Numbered from the stretch's first letter, positions 1 to 7,544 are shown. The stretch: 64,000 nucleotides of DNA from Devosia psychrophila (GCF_000971275.1 NZ_LAPV01000011.1:28875-92874); one strand, 5' to 3'. Translations and numbers: made by a program. The notes: generated by a model from the sequence alone, not told the origin.

Positions 1-73
1 GCATGATGTGGACCTTTTGCCCATTTGGGGTTGGGAGCGAGTAGGCCTCGATCGGCTTGGTCTGGGTGGTCAT
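1..73 (-). CDS. Glutathione S-transferase family protein, N-terminal fragment (runs off window)
   Basis: The reverse strand reads from an ATG at 73 into the window edge for 24 codons. The peptide begins MTTQTKPIEAYSLPTPNGQK, which matches the first beta strand and TPNG(W/Q)K loop of thioredoxin-fold GST N-terminal domains of the YfcG/YghU type. These enzymes bind glutathione and act in thiol-disulfide exchange or conjugation. Only the first strand is visible, so the family call rests on that short motif and the specific activity is open. Confidence 0.6.
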   Translation of the reverse strand, partial: MTTQTKPIEAYSLPTPNGQKVHIM

Positions 74-171
74 GTGCCGGTTCCGTGGTTGATTTGGTGG
101 CGGCAGACTATCGGCACCTTACGATGAAGGGCAAGGCAGCATATTGCCGCCCTGCCCCGCATTCAAGAACA

Positions 172-612
172 TCATGCCCGCTTGAGCACCAGTTGCGGAT
201 TGCCGTTGCCGCGCATGGCGTTGGAGATGCCGTGCAGGTCAATGGTCGAGACGACGCGGTGGCGCAGAGCGGCGAACATGAAGGTCGGCGTGACGTTGAC
301 CGGCTCATCGAACTGGATGGTGACAGTGTAGCTCTGCATGTTGCCGAGCAGTTGCACGCCGATCAGCATGCCGGAGAAGGGCTGGTCGAGGTAGAAGCCT
401 TTGACGCGGCTGCCGACCTGCCAGGGCGAGACGACGCGATCCGGCAGTGCGGCGCGGGCGGTGTTCCAGTCGCGATAACCGTGCGACCTGGCAACGGCTT
501 CGAGGGCGGCGCCATGCGACAGATTTTCACCCGCCTGATCGCGCTGGGCGCGCAGGGCTTTGGCTTCGGATTTCAGGCTGTGGGCGGATGGGGTATCTAG
601 CGAAAACGACAT
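172..612 (-). CDS. Glyoxalase-related small protein (Glyoxalase_8-like N-terminus)
   Basis: A 146-residue soluble protein. Its first 55 residues (LKSEAKALRAQRDQAG, then HGAALEAVARSHGYRDWNTA) match the short helical domain annotated as glyoxalase-related in many proteobacteria. The rest has beta-rich segments (VGSRVKGFYLDQPFSGMLIG, YTVTIQFDEPVNVTP). No signal peptide or membrane segment is seen. No clear metal-binding His/Glu set of a true VOC dioxygenase is apparent, so an enzymatic role is not claimed. The ATG at 612 is preceded by GAGAAGA about 8 bases upstream, a weak ribosome site. It lies in the same direction as the GST fragment, about 100 bp upstream of that start. Confidence 0.65.
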   Translation of the reverse strand: MSFSLDTPSAHSLKSEAKALRAQRDQAGENLSHGAALEAVARSHGYRDWNTARAALPDRVVSPWQVGSRVKGFYLDQPFSGMLIGVQLLGNMQSYTVTIQFDEPVNVTPTFMFAALRHRVVSTIDLHGISNAMRGNGNPQLVLKRA

Positions 613-941
613 GACAGGGTCTTCTCATTGCGATGAGGCGACTGTTTCATGGGGCTCGCTTTGCCATGATGCGCCTTGCAAAGATGAACCGGGGTTCGTT
701 TCTGCCTGGAGACTGGACTTCACCATCGGAATTGCTTCCGGCGAGCGGCGGGTGCCAGCGACCTAAGGCGGATATGAGCGCGGGCGGCGGTTTTGTCAAT
801 GTTTGGCTGGGATGCGATCAATCGCGGTGATGGGGAGATCAGCGATTTATGTTGGGCCAACTGGTCCGCTCGGGATATGCGCTGAGATCTCAGGATGGGT
901 CCCGGCCTTCGCCGGGATGACATCGTTGTTGGGAGAGTAAG
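613..941. other. Intergenic spacer with one palindromic repeat
   Basis: This spacer of 329 bp separates two divergent genes. I see no credible gene in it. The only structure is the palindrome at 895-921, listed separately. Promoters for both flanking genes presumably lie here, but I could not pick convincing -35/-10 pairs. Confidence 0.5.
895..921. repeat. Common alphaproteobacterial extragenic palindrome (GTCCCGG...CCGGGAT)
   Basis: The segment reads ATGGGTCCCGGCCTTCGCCG followed by GGATGAC. TCCCGG and CCGGGA pair around a short CCTTCG loop. From general knowledge, this palindrome is abundant between genes in many alphaproteobacteria. It ends about 20 bp before the start of the TauE/SafE gene. 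Confidence 0.65.
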
Positions 942-1709
942 GTGCTTGAAGCGCTGTTCCTGTTTTTGGCGGGTCTGATTGGTGGCGCGGTGAATTCGCT
1001 GGCGGGCGGTGGCTCGTTTATCGTGTTTCCGGCGCTGCTGTTTGTCGGGGTGCCGCCGGTGATCGCCAATGCGTCGAACACCTATGCCGCCTTGCCCGGC
1101 TATGCGAGCGGAGCGTTCGGCTATTGGCATGCCATGGGCCAGTATAAGGATCGGCTGGTGATCTATGGCGTCATCGCCGCGGTGTTTGGCTATGTCGGGG
1201 CCGAGCTTTTGCTGGTGGTGAGCGATGAGCTGTTCTCGCTGGTGGTGCCGTGGCTGATGGCTTTTGCAGTGTTGCTTTTCATCTTCGGGGGCCAGCTGAA
1301 CGGGTTCGTGGCATCGCGCAGTGGTGGGCGACGCGGCCTGAAGATGCTGGGGACCGTGCTGCTGATGGCATTCCTCGCCGGCGTTTGTATTTACGGCGGG
1401 TTCTTCAATGCCGGGCTGGGGATATTGCTGCTGGCGTTTCTAGCCACCGCAGGAATGAGCGACATCCACGCGATGAACGGACTGAAGCTTTATGTATCGT
1501 CTGTGGTGGCGGTCGTAGCCGTGGCACGGTTTGCCTTTAACGGGTCGATCGACTGGTATCACGGCTCCATTGCGCTGGTCGGGGTGACCATCGGCGGCTA
1601 TGTGGCAGCGCGGAATGCGCATCGGATTCCGACGCAGTGGATCCGGATGGCGGTCATTGTCTATGGGGTGTTCATGACCGGGTATTTCTTTTGGGGCGCC
1701 TATGGCTGA
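942..1709 (+). CDS. TauE/SafE family membrane permease (DUF81)
   Basis: A 255-residue polytopic membrane protein with about eight hydrophobic segments. It starts LFLFLAGLIGGAVNSLAGGG, the hallmark first helix and glycine-rich motif of the TauE/SafE family. Members export or import small sulfur compounds or organic anions such as sulfite or sulfoacetate, but substrate cannot be read from sequence. The start is GTG at 942, with GGGAG six bases upstream. The family's internal duplication is visible: a second glycine-rich motif, GGFFNAGLGILLLAF, lies near residue 150. The stop overlaps the convergent molybdopterin gene by 10 bp. Confidence 0.85.
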   Translation: MLEALFLFLAGLIGGAVNSLAGGGSFIVFPALLFVGVPPVIANASNTYAALPGYASGAFGYWHAMGQYKDRLVIYGVIAAVFGYVGAELLLVVSDELFSLVVPWLMAFAVLLFIFGGQLNGFVASRSGGRRGLKMLGTVLLMAFLAGVCIYGGFFNAGLGILLLAFLATAGMSDIHAMNGLKLYVSSVVAVVAVARFAFNGSIDWYHGSIALVGVTIGGYVAARNAHRIPTQWIRMAVIVYGVFMTGYFFWGAYG

Positions 1710-3799
1710 TCAGAGCGCTTGATCCAGACAGAGGCATCGTGGAAGGAGGCGCCGCCGAAGGGTGGCGCGGGGGTTGAGTTGGTCAGGGTGTTGATGCCCT
1801 TGCCGCCGCGGTGGGATTTGTTCTTGTGGAGGCCCTCCGCGATGAGGACGCCGGTGGGCAGGCCGGTGCGGATGCGGGCAGTCAGGTCGACCAAGCCGCG
1901 ACGATTGCCGACGGTGACGAAATCGCCTTCGACTATGCCCAAGCCCGCGGCGTCTTCGGGGTGGATGAATACGGACGGGACGCCTTCGCGCTTTTGGCTG
2001 CCGGGAGTTTCGTTGAAGCTGGAGTTGAGGAAGCCGCGCGCCGGGCTGGTTGCGAGGCGGAACGGGTGTTCGGCGTTGGTGGCTTCGGTGATGGCCCAAT
2101 GGTCGGCAAAGCGCGGCATGTCAGCCGGATCGCAGACCCAGAGATAACCCTTTTTATCGGCGACCGCCTGCCAGTTAGGCGCAAAGCGGAAGCGCTTGTC
2201 AGGCCAGGCAAAGCCGTCGGCGAAGCGGGCATCGGCGTCGGGACGTTCGCGATCAACGAAGCCGGTCTTTTCGACCTCGTCGAGGGCTGGATAATTCGAG
2301 CGGCGGAAGGTTTCGGCGACGACGTCCTTGTCGACCGTGCGGAAGCTATCGTCATCGAGGCCGAGGCGCAGGGCCAAGGCGTTGATGACTTCGTGGTTGG
2401 AGCGCGTTTCGCCGGGGCGCTGGATCAACGCCGGGCCGTAGAGCACGCGGGTGTGGCCGCCCCGGGTGTAATAATCGTTGTGTTCGAGGAACATGGTAGC
2501 GGGCAGCACGATATCGGCAAACTCAGCCGTTTCGGTCATGAACTGCTCGTGCACCACGAGGAACAGGTCATCGCGGCTGAAGCCCTTATGGGTAAGGGTC
2601 TGGTCGGGCGCTACCGAGGCAGGGTTAGTATTCTGCACGATGATGGCCTTGACCGGACCGCCGTGCTTGAGGGCCTTGGCGTCGCCGGTAAGGATGGCGC
2701 CGATTTCGGACATGTCGAGCCAGCGCGGGTCGCCCTTTTGCATGGAGTCGCCGGTGATGGCGGATTTGTCGAGGCGGAAGGTGCCTGAATTGGAATGGAA
2801 GGCGCCGCCGCCACGATGCTGCCAGGCGCCGGTCATGGCAGGAATACAGAGCGCAGCGTGCATCGCCGTAGCGCCGTTGCGCTGGCGGGTGAAGCCGTAG
2901 CCGAGGCGGAAGTAGGATCGCGGCGTGGTGCCGACGAGGTGGGCGAAGTCGGTTATTTCAGCGACGGTGAGGCCGGTGATGGCGGCGGCCCATTCGGGGG
3001 TCTTGTCGGCGAGGTGGGCTTCGAAATCAGGGCCAAAATCGGTGTATTTGGCCATGTAGGCGCGATCGGCGAGGTTATCCCGCAGCAGCACGTGCATGAC
3101 GGCAACGGCAAGCGCGCCATCGGTACCGGGGCGCAGCACGAGGCCCATGTCGGCTTGGGCCATGGTGGCAGTTTCATAGATGTCGATGACGACGACCTTG
3201 GCCTTGCGCTCTTTCTTTGCACGCATGGCGTGGGTCATGACGTTGACTTGAGTGTGCACGGCATTCGTGCCCCAGATGACGACGCAGTCGCTCTCGGCCA
3301 TCTGCTCGGGATTGATGCCGCCCAGCATGCCAGTGCCTGCGATATAGCCGGGCCACGAGGTGCCGGTGCAGATAGTGTCATATTGGCGCGAATAGCCCTT
3401 GGCAGCGCGCAGGCGGTCGATGCCGTCGCGGTGCACGTGGCCCATGGTGCCGGCGTAATAATAGGGCCAGATGGCCTCGGCGCCATGCTCGGCCTCGATC
3501 TGGGAAAAGCGGGCGGCAATTTCGTCTAGGGCCTCGTCCCAGGTGATGCGGGTGAACTGGCCGCTGCCCTTGGGGCCGGTCCGGCGCATCGGGTGCATCA
3601 AGCGCTCGACATGATGCACGCGCTCGGCGTAGCGGGCGACTTTTTCGCAGATGACGCCGGCCGTATAGGGATCGTCCTTGGCGCCGCGAACGCGACCGAT
3701 GGTGCGCTCGTCGATGATGTCGACGTCCAGCGCGCAGACGGATGGGCAATCGTGCGGGCAGACCGAGCGGGCGGTGCGAATGGCGACGGACTGGTTCAT
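1700..3799 (-). CDS. Molybdopterin oxidoreductase, DMSO-reductase superfamily with [4Fe-4S] site
   Basis: A 699-residue oxidoreductase. Cys14, Cys18, Cys22 and Cys51 (VCPHDCPSVC and VICEK) form the N-terminal [4Fe-4S] motif. Molybdopterin-binding stretches follow (PYYYAGTMGHVHRD, VVIWGTNAVHT, VVVIDIYETATMAQAD, LRPGTDGALAVAVMH), and the C-terminal dinucleotide-binding domain includes FRLATSPARGFLNSSF. No Tat signal is present, so a cytoplasmic enzyme is likely. It is a stand-alone catalytic subunit: no electron-transfer or membrane partner lies beside it. Family members oxidise or reduce varied small substrates; the residue that ligates Mo and the substrate are not assigned here. The ATG at 3799 follows a GCGCCCCATG context with no strong ribosome site. 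Confidence 0.85.
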   Translation of the reverse strand: MNQSVAIRTARSVCPHDCPSVCALDVDIIDERTIGRVRGAKDDPYTAGVICEKVARYAERVHHVERLMHPMRRTGPKGSGQFTRITWDEALDEIAARFSQIEAEHGAEAIWPYYYAGTMGHVHRDGIDRLRAAKGYSRQYDTICTGTSWPGYIAGTGMLGGINPEQMAESDCVVIWGTNAVHTQVNVMTHAMRAKKERKAKVVVIDIYETATMAQADMGLVLRPGTDGALAVAVMHVLLRDNLADRAYMAKYTDFGPDFEAHLADKTPEWAAAITGLTVAEITDFAHLVGTTPRSYFRLGYGFTRQRNGATAMHAALCIPAMTGAWQHRGGGAFHSNSGTFRLDKSAITGDSMQKGDPRWLDMSEIGAILTGDAKALKHGGPVKAIIVQNTNPASVAPDQTLTHKGFSRDDLFLVVHEQFMTETAEFADIVLPATMFLEHNDYYTRGGHTRVLYGPALIQRPGETRSNHEVINALALRLGLDDDSFRTVDKDVVAETFRRSNYPALDEVEKTGFVDRERPDADARFADGFAWPDKRFRFAPNWQAVADKKGYLWVCDPADMPRFADHWAITEATNAEHPFRLATSPARGFLNSSFNETPGSQKREGVPSVFIHPEDAAGLGIVEGDFVTVGNRRGLVDLTARIRTGLPTGVLIAEGLHKNKSHRGGKGINTLTNSTPAPPFGGASFHDASVWIKRSDQP

Positions 3800-3920
3800 G
3801 GGGCGAGGTTAGCCGAGCGGCGGCCCTGGCTCAATTGAATTGGGGTGATGGCGGGCATTTGCGGCGTGAATGGGTGCGGGGGCGGTGGCTGGTGCGTGGG
3901 GTGATCTGCCGCTCGCCACG

Positions 3921-3973
3921 CCCACCTCCCTTTTCTCCCTCGGGCTAGACCCGAGGGAGAAAAGGGAGGTGGG
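3921..3973. repeat. Perfect 24-bp inverted repeat hairpin (family C, copy 1)
   Basis: Arms at 3921-3944 and 3950-3973 are exact reverse complements around a 5-base loop (CTAGA). The inner part is the CCCTCGGG/CCCGAGGG core seen in four other spacers of the first 8 kb; the outer part (CCCACCTCCC) extends it. It lies in the 299-bp spacer (3800-4098) between the molybdopterin gene and the next minus-strand gene, where it could act as a transcription barrier. Confidence 0.85.
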
Positions 3974-4061
3974 ATAATTTGAGGACGTACTGGGCCACGG
4001 GTCCCTCGCCCCTCAGGGGAGAGGCGATCAGGGCGAACCCCGCCCAACCCATGCGCCTTGC

Positions 4062-4135
4062 CATTCGGACACAGCCCTCGTGGCCTCTTCTCCTCAAATC
4101 ACGCCACTGGCGTGATTTGTCCTTCGGAACCGCTC
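4062..4135. repeat. Family A extragenic palindrome, copy 1 (overlaps a gene end)
   Basis: Core arms at 4096-4105 and 4109-4118 (AAATCACGCC / GGCGTGATTT) enclose ACT. The left flank CCATTCGG...CCCTCGTGGCCTCTTCT and right flank CCTTCGGAACCG align with the copy at 30478-30558. The TTCGAA box of the other copies is degraded here. The stop codon of the minus-strand gene 4099-4731 lies inside the left arm of this palindrome, so the element overlaps coding sequence. Confidence 0.75.
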
Positions 4136-4731
4136 AGAGCGTTTCGGCGGGCGCGGTTGGTGGCGTGGATGGCCAGTTGGGCAGCGCCGGAGTGGAACTG
4201 GGAGAAGGTGACGCGCTGGGCGTCGTGGGTGGCGATGGTGATGCCGCGCCAGTTGGGGCGGACGGAGCGCACGTCGGACCAGGCGATTTGGTTTTCACGC
4301 CCGAAAGTGTTGCGGTGTTCGAGCAGGGTGTCGTTCCAGCGTACCTTGGTGAAGAGACCGCCAAGGCCGATGCCGACGGCGCCTGAACCGAGGAGCAGCG
4401 AGGCAATGAACGTGGCGAGCATCTGGGTGGCCTGGACATGCTTTGTGCCGCCGATGACGATGATGGCGCTCATCAGCACCATGGCGAGGGCCGCTGCGCC
4501 GTAGCAGGCAAAATATTCGACCATGGAGGGGCGCAGCTCGGACCAGCCATCGACGCGGAGGGCTTCTTCGCCCTGCACCAGCCGCAGAGCCAGGAAGGCG
4601 GCATATCCGAAGGCCACGACGCCGGCGGCGCGGGCCAAAGGCAGGCCATCAGCAAAAGGCAGGTGTTTGAGGACGATCAACGACACAATAACGAACAGTG
4701 GCACAGCCACTTCCTGCCAGCGCAAGGGCAC
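4099..4731 (-). CDS. Uncharacterised membrane protein with repeat-derived C-terminus
   Basis: A 210-residue protein with about four hydrophobic segments in its first 130 residues (VAVPLFVIVSLIVLKHL, AAGVVAFGYAAFLALRL, YGAAALAMVLMSAIIVIGG, LATFIASLLLGSGAVGIGL). A soluble tail of about 80 residues follows (KVRWNDTLLEHRN, ENQIAWSDVRSVRPNW, GITIATHDAQRVTFSQF). The tail resembles the PH-like tail found in small bacterial membrane proteins, a loose resemblance only. I do not recognise the family. The last residues, SGSEGQITPVA, are encoded by a family A palindrome that also supplies the TGA stop, so the original C-terminus was probably shorter or different. Confidence 0.65.
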   Translation of the reverse strand: MPLRWQEVAVPLFVIVSLIVLKHLPFADGLPLARAAGVVAFGYAAFLALRLVQGEEALRVDGWSELRPSMVEYFACYGAAALAMVLMSAIIVIGGTKHVQATQMLATFIASLLLGSGAVGIGLGGLFTKVRWNDTLLEHRNTFGRENQIAWSDVRSVRPNWRGITIATHDAQRVTFSQFHSGAAQLAIHATNRARRNALSGSEGQITPVA

Positions 4732-4990
4732 TATTTGCTCTCCAATATTTGGGGGGCGCCGGCGACGCTAGTCGGCATTCCTGTGAGGTCGAATCTAGCA
4801 AGGTTCGCGGAATTGACCATTAACAAAAATGGGAGCGGGCCATGTCGGGATGGAACCAGAGCTTTTTTGTCACAGTGGTCGGGTGTTGAGATATTGATTC
4901 AAGGGGTTCGTGTGGTGAGTGAGAGTGATGGCGGGCAGAGTCAGACTGCCATCCTAAGCAATTGATATATCTTGTAAATTTGCTTAGCAT

Positions 4991-5163
4991 CGGGGCCAAA
5001 CTACCCCCACCCTTGATCCTTCTTCACTCAAATCGCTCCACAGGAGCGATTTGGCCCTATGGGCAGGTTCGAAGCCCACAAGGGGGAGGGAGACGATGAA
5101 CACTGGCATCCGGCCTAGCGCCTCCCTCCCCTGAATGGGTAAGAAATGAGGGTGGGGTGATGG
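4991..5163. repeat. Family B extragenic element, copy 1, interrupted by a family A unit
   Basis: It begins CGGGGCCAAACTAC, like the copy at 45389. It continues CCACCCTTGATCC, then resumes after an insertion as CCACAAGGGGGAGGGAGACG, and ends with GCCTCCCTCCCCTGAATGGG and GAGGGTGGGGTGATGG. The uninterrupted copy at 27321-27437 joins the two parts (CTTGATCC then CTCTCCACAAGG) directly, which places the inserted unit at about 5020-5077. Confidence 0.8.
5020..5077. repeat. Family A extragenic palindrome, copy 2 (nested in family B)
   Basis: Perfect 10-bp arms at 5030-5039 and 5043-5052 (AAATCGCTCC / GGAGCGATTT) surround ACA. The flank carries TTCGAA at 5068-5073, as in the copies near gmk and fabF. 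The unit lies inside a family B element. Confidence 0.8.
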
Positions 5164-5182
5164 ATAGGCACTTGTGACGAGC

Positions 5183-5212
5183 GGCCCTCGGGTCGAGCCC
5201 GAGGGAGAAAGA
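5183..5212. repeat. Family C hairpin, copy 2
   Basis: CCCTCGGG (5185-5192) and CCCGAGGG (5198-5205) pair exactly around TCGAG, followed by AGAAAG. It sits just downstream of the sugE-like gene stop (5225, minus strand), where it could serve as a 3' hairpin. Confidence 0.8.
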
Positions 5213-5224
5213 GAGTGATGGGGA

Positions 5225-5539
5225 CTAGCTCAACACCTTGAGGCCGATGATGCCGGCTACGATGAGACCGATGCTGGCGAGGCGGGCGGCGGTGGCGGGG
5301 TCGCCGAAGAGGTACATGCCGAGGAGGGCTGTGCCGACGGTGCCGATGCCGGTCCAGACGGCGTAGCCGGTTCCGACCGGCAGGTCGCGCAGGGCGAGGC
5401 CGAGTAGTATCACGCTGATGATCATGGCGGCGACTGTGAGCGTGGTGGGGACGAGGCGGGTGAAGCCCTCGGTGTATTTGAGGCCGATGGCCCAGCCCAT
5501 TTCAAAAAAGCCGGCGATAACGAGGTAGACCCATGCCAT
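5225..5539 (-). CDS. sugE: SMR-family guanidinium/quaternary ammonium exporter (Gdx/SugE type)
   Basis: A 104-residue protein with four transmembrane helices, the normal size for small multidrug resistance proteins, which work as dual-topology dimers exchanging protons for substrate. Glu13 lies in the first helix ([20 protein letters not shown]), and a [11 protein letters not shown] motif follows; both are typical of the SugE/Gdx subgroup, which exports guanidinium. The ATG at 5539 has AGGAG 7-8 bases upstream, which fixes the start. A guanidine-II type riboswitch lies about 65-115 bases upstream in the leader and supports guanidinium as substrate. A family C hairpin follows the stop. Confidence 0.88.
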   Translation of the reverse strand: MAWVYLVIAGFFEMGWAIGLKYTEGFTRLVPTTLTVAAMIISVILLGLALRDLPVGTGYAVWTGIGTVGTALLGMYLFGDPATAARLASIGLIVAGIIGLKVLS

Positions 5540-5602
5540 GGGATTTCTCCTTTTGACTCCTAGGCGTCGGCACGCAGCCGATTGCCCGAGGCGTCCTGGT
5601 GT

Positions 5603-5654
5603 GGCGGGTCGTCCCAGCCGGAATATGGAGAAGGTCGCGAGGTCGTCCAGGCGC
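5603..5654 (-). promoter_or_regulatory. Candidate guanidine-II (mini-ykkC) riboswitch upstream of sugE
   Basis: Read on the minus strand, two hairpins each expose an ACGA loop closed by GG/CC. P1 lies at 5654-5636 (GCGCCTGGACGACCTCGCG; its lower stem contains mismatches). P2 lies at 5619-5603 (GGCTGGGACGACCCGCC, one bulged T). They are 16 bases apart. Two short stem-loops with ACGR loops are the defining feature of guanidine-II riboswitches, which commonly precede SMR exporters. The sugE ribosome site follows about 50 bases later, which fits translational control. The motif is read by eye; P1's stem is imperfect. Confidence 0.75.
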
Positions 5655-5770
5655 TGTAGAAAGAATAGAACAGCGGCGTGGAAAGGTGAAGTGCCTCCGA
5701 GGACCATCTTATGGTCGCTAATTGCATGGCCGGCTGAAACAATGTGGCCGCGGCAGCCGTAGCTGAGGGC

Positions 5771-6076
5771 ATGATAGCCCGAGTAAGATCATTGCCCGTT
5801 TTCTACCGTAATATCCCCACAGCGAACCAGGACAATACCATTGCGGTTCGCATCTTCTGCCTGCCGGAGGGCCTGTCCTGCGTGGTCAGCTGGCCATTGC
5901 CGGAGCCGGGACTGCGCATTTTTTCCCCTACGGCCAAGTCACCACAGGGGGTGGATGAGGCCCTGCCCTATGCCAAGTTCCTCAGTGACCATCTGTGCGC
6001 GGGGCGGGTTGCGGTGGAACTGGACGAGGATGTTGAGTGGGACCCGAGGTGGGGCGAACTGGTCGACCTGCAGTAG
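5771..6076 (+). CDS. Small uncharacterised protein
   Basis: A 101-residue soluble protein with acidic C-terminus ([20 protein letters not shown]). Codon usage and residue composition look like real coding sequence ([34 protein letters not shown]). I do not recognise a family. The ATG at 5771 follows GAGGGC; a GTG at 5744 is an alternative start, so the N-terminus is uncertain. It begins divergently from the sugE leader. Confidence 0.45.
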   Translation: MIARVRSLPVFYRNIPTANQDNTIAVRIFCLPEGLSCVVSWPLPEPGLRIFSPTAKSPQGVDEALPYAKFLSDHLCAGRVAVELDEDVEWDPRWGELVDLQ

Positions 6077-6140
6077 AAGTCGATCTGCTGACCGAAACGT
6101 GCCGCGCTGTGGTCGCGGCGGTCGGGCGTACAAGTTTTTG

Positions 6141-6257
6141 ATGGGCGACTACCTCGGCGGTTTGAGTGCCGAAGAGCGGCGGCGAAATTTGCCGATGATA
6201 TTTGCGGTGCTGGCGAGGAAGGTCGAAGCTTCACGCAAGCAAGTCGAGCTCGTGTAG
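6141..6257 (+). CDS. Possible very small ORF or gene remnant
   Basis: An open frame of 38 residues (begins MGDYLGGLSAEERRRNLPM) between two small genes on the same strand. The sequence is plausible helical protein, but no ribosome site is evident. It could be a real micro-protein or the tail of a decayed gene. It is in a different frame from the gene ending at 6076. Confidence 0.25.
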   Translation: MGDYLGGLSAEERRRNLPMIFAVLARKVEASRKQVELV

Positions 6258-6266
6258 GGTGCGGTT

Positions 6267-6551
6267 ATGGATCAAGCGGTGGCGGCGTGGGGCCAAGTCG
6301 GCTATCTGACCACGGCGAGTGGTAGCGGGACAACAGTGCGGATTGACCGGGACAAGGCCAGCGGGCAGCCGGCGATCTACGTCAACTGCAAGACCGACCT
6401 GCTGGGCCGGTATCGCGAGCTGTATCCCGACGCGTTTGGCTATGACGGCAATCGGGGCGTGGTGGTTGGCGACGCGCCTGATCAGGCCGCGCTGCGGCAT
6501 GTGATTACGCTGGCGCTGACCTATCACATGAACAAGAAAAGCGCCGGCTGA
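6267..6551 (+). CDS. Small uncharacterised protein
   Basis: A 94-residue soluble protein. Its C-terminal half (DLLGRYRELYPDAFGYDGNR, then ALRHVITLALTYHMNKK) loosely resembles the tail of DUF1801-like proteins, but not enough to assign. No signal peptide or membrane segment. It ends one base before the stop of the convergent glycosyltransferase gene. Ribosome site is weak (GGGTGCGGTT before ATG). Confidence 0.5.
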   Translation: MDQAVAAWGQVGYLTTASGSGTTVRIDRDKASGQPAIYVNCKTDLLGRYRELYPDAFGYDGNRGVVVGDAPDQAALRHVITLALTYHMNKKSAG

Positions 6552-7349
6552 TCAGCCGAGTGTAATGCCTTCGCGGTTACAGAGTTCGGCCATGGCGCTG
6601 CCCTGTGGTGGCAGGGGCATGTCGGCGCGACCACGGCGGGTGAGCTGGCTGCGCCAGAGGTGGATGGCGAGGGTGTCGGGCGTGATGGCAGCGTCGACGC
6701 TGGAGCCGGGCTGCATCAGGGCGGGAATGCCTTCGTAAGGAATTGGATAGAGCGCGGTGCTGGGCAGGACTTTGGCTGAGAGGCCGCGCTGCTTTACATA
6801 ATGGGTCAGCGCCATCGGGCCGGTGGCGCCATATTGCATGTTTTCGGGCGCGATTTTTTCGCCGAACAGGCGGCGGATGGCTACTTCGATGCGCCGGAAT
6901 GGGGGCAGATGCGGTTCGATGATCGGGCGCTCGGTCTCAGTAAAGATGCTCAGCAGATCATCGAGTAGCGGCGCATCGGCGGGGATGTGCAGCACGGCGC
7001 CGTTGACGGAACCGGGGCGCTCGTAGGCCATCAGGTAATCAGGCGGGCCTTGTATGGGGCGGACGCAATAGACGTCGAGATCGGCGTAGACGCCGCGGGA
7101 CTGGCGCAGCGCCATCATGCGGAAATAATCAGAGAAGACGCCGGGCGTGCCGCGGCCTTTGTAGAACACCAGCTTGTCGCGCGGCAGCACGTCGGCGGCG
7201 CTGCAGGCGATCGCACCCTCCGGCATGTCTGGGACCGGGTCATAGGAATAGACCTCGACCCGGTGCCCCTGCCGGCGGAAGGAGGCGATCGAAAGCGCCT
7301 CCAACCAGCTCATCGGGCCATGCCAGAAACTGACGATGGTGGGGAGCAA
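6552..7349 (-). CDS. DXD-type glycosyltransferase (Gly_transf_sug/OCH1-like)
   Basis: A 265-residue cytosolic enzyme. The motif SDYFRMMALRQSRGVYADLD ends in the DXD metal/nucleotide-sugar site (ADLD near residue 97), characteristic of the family that includes capsular polysaccharide and alpha-mannosyl/galactosyl transferases. The N-terminus TIVSFWHGPMSWLEALSIAS is the usual Rossmann-like opening. The gene stands alone, so its acceptor (LPS, glycolipid or polysaccharide) cannot be inferred. The upstream spacer holds several palindromes. Confidence 0.75.
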   Translation of the reverse strand: MLPTIVSFWHGPMSWLEALSIASFRRQGHRVEVYSYDPVPDMPEGAIACSAADVLPRDKLVFYKGRGTPGVFSDYFRMMALRQSRGVYADLDVYCVRPIQGPPDYLMAYERPGSVNGAVLHIPADAPLLDDLLSIFTETERPIIEPHLPPFRRIEVAIRRLFGEKIAPENMQYGATGPMALTHYVKQRGLSAKVLPSTALYPIPYEGIPALMQPGSSVDAAITPDTLAIHLWRSQLTRRGRADMPLPPQGSAMAELCNREGITLG

Positions 7350-7378
7350 AGGTGTCTCCTGGTAGTTAGGCGAGCCCG

Positions 7379-7409
7379 ACCTCGTGGTTCGACAAGCTCA
7401 CCATGAGGT
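7379..7409. repeat. REP-like palindrome (ACCTCGTGGT...ACCATGAGGT)
   Basis: An interrupted palindrome in which ACCTCGTGGT pairs with ACCATGAGGT around TTCGACAAGCT. From general knowledge this unit is widespread between genes of alphaproteobacteria. Its right half is duplicated at 7498-7519. Confidence 0.7.
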
Positions 7410-7459
7410 CTTAGCGGCTAGAGCCGTGGATGTCTCGACCCTCGCGGCAGGTTGTGAGT

Positions 7460-7490
7460 GGCCCTCGGGTCAAGCCCTAGGGAGAAAGAG
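7460..7490. repeat. Family C hairpin, copy 3 (degenerate)
   Basis: CCCTCGGG at 7462-7469 and CCCTAGGG at 7475-7482 pair with one mismatch around TCAAG, followed by AGAAAG as in copy 2. Confidence 0.65.
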
Positions 7491-7544
7491 AGGGAGGCTC
7501 ACAGTGAGGTCTTAGTGGCATTCAATCGTAAATACACCCACCGA

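Larger units (their letters stand above)
4732..5224. other. Repeat-filled intergenic region
   Basis: This spacer of 493 bp holds no supported gene. From about 4991 onward it consists of a family B element with a nested family A unit, followed by a family C hairpin at 5183-5212. The stretch 4740-4980 is AT-richer and unexplained; it may hold the promoter for the membrane-protein gene on the minus strand. Confidence 0.6.

Noticed and set aside
1811..2788. A 325-residue plus-strand frame
   Set aside because: It is antisense to the molybdopterin oxidoreductase and has no recognisable domain.
1700..3799. Formate dehydrogenase with selenocysteine
   Set aside because: No in-frame TGA or SECIS-like hairpin is seen at the expected active-site region, and accessory FDH subunits are absent.
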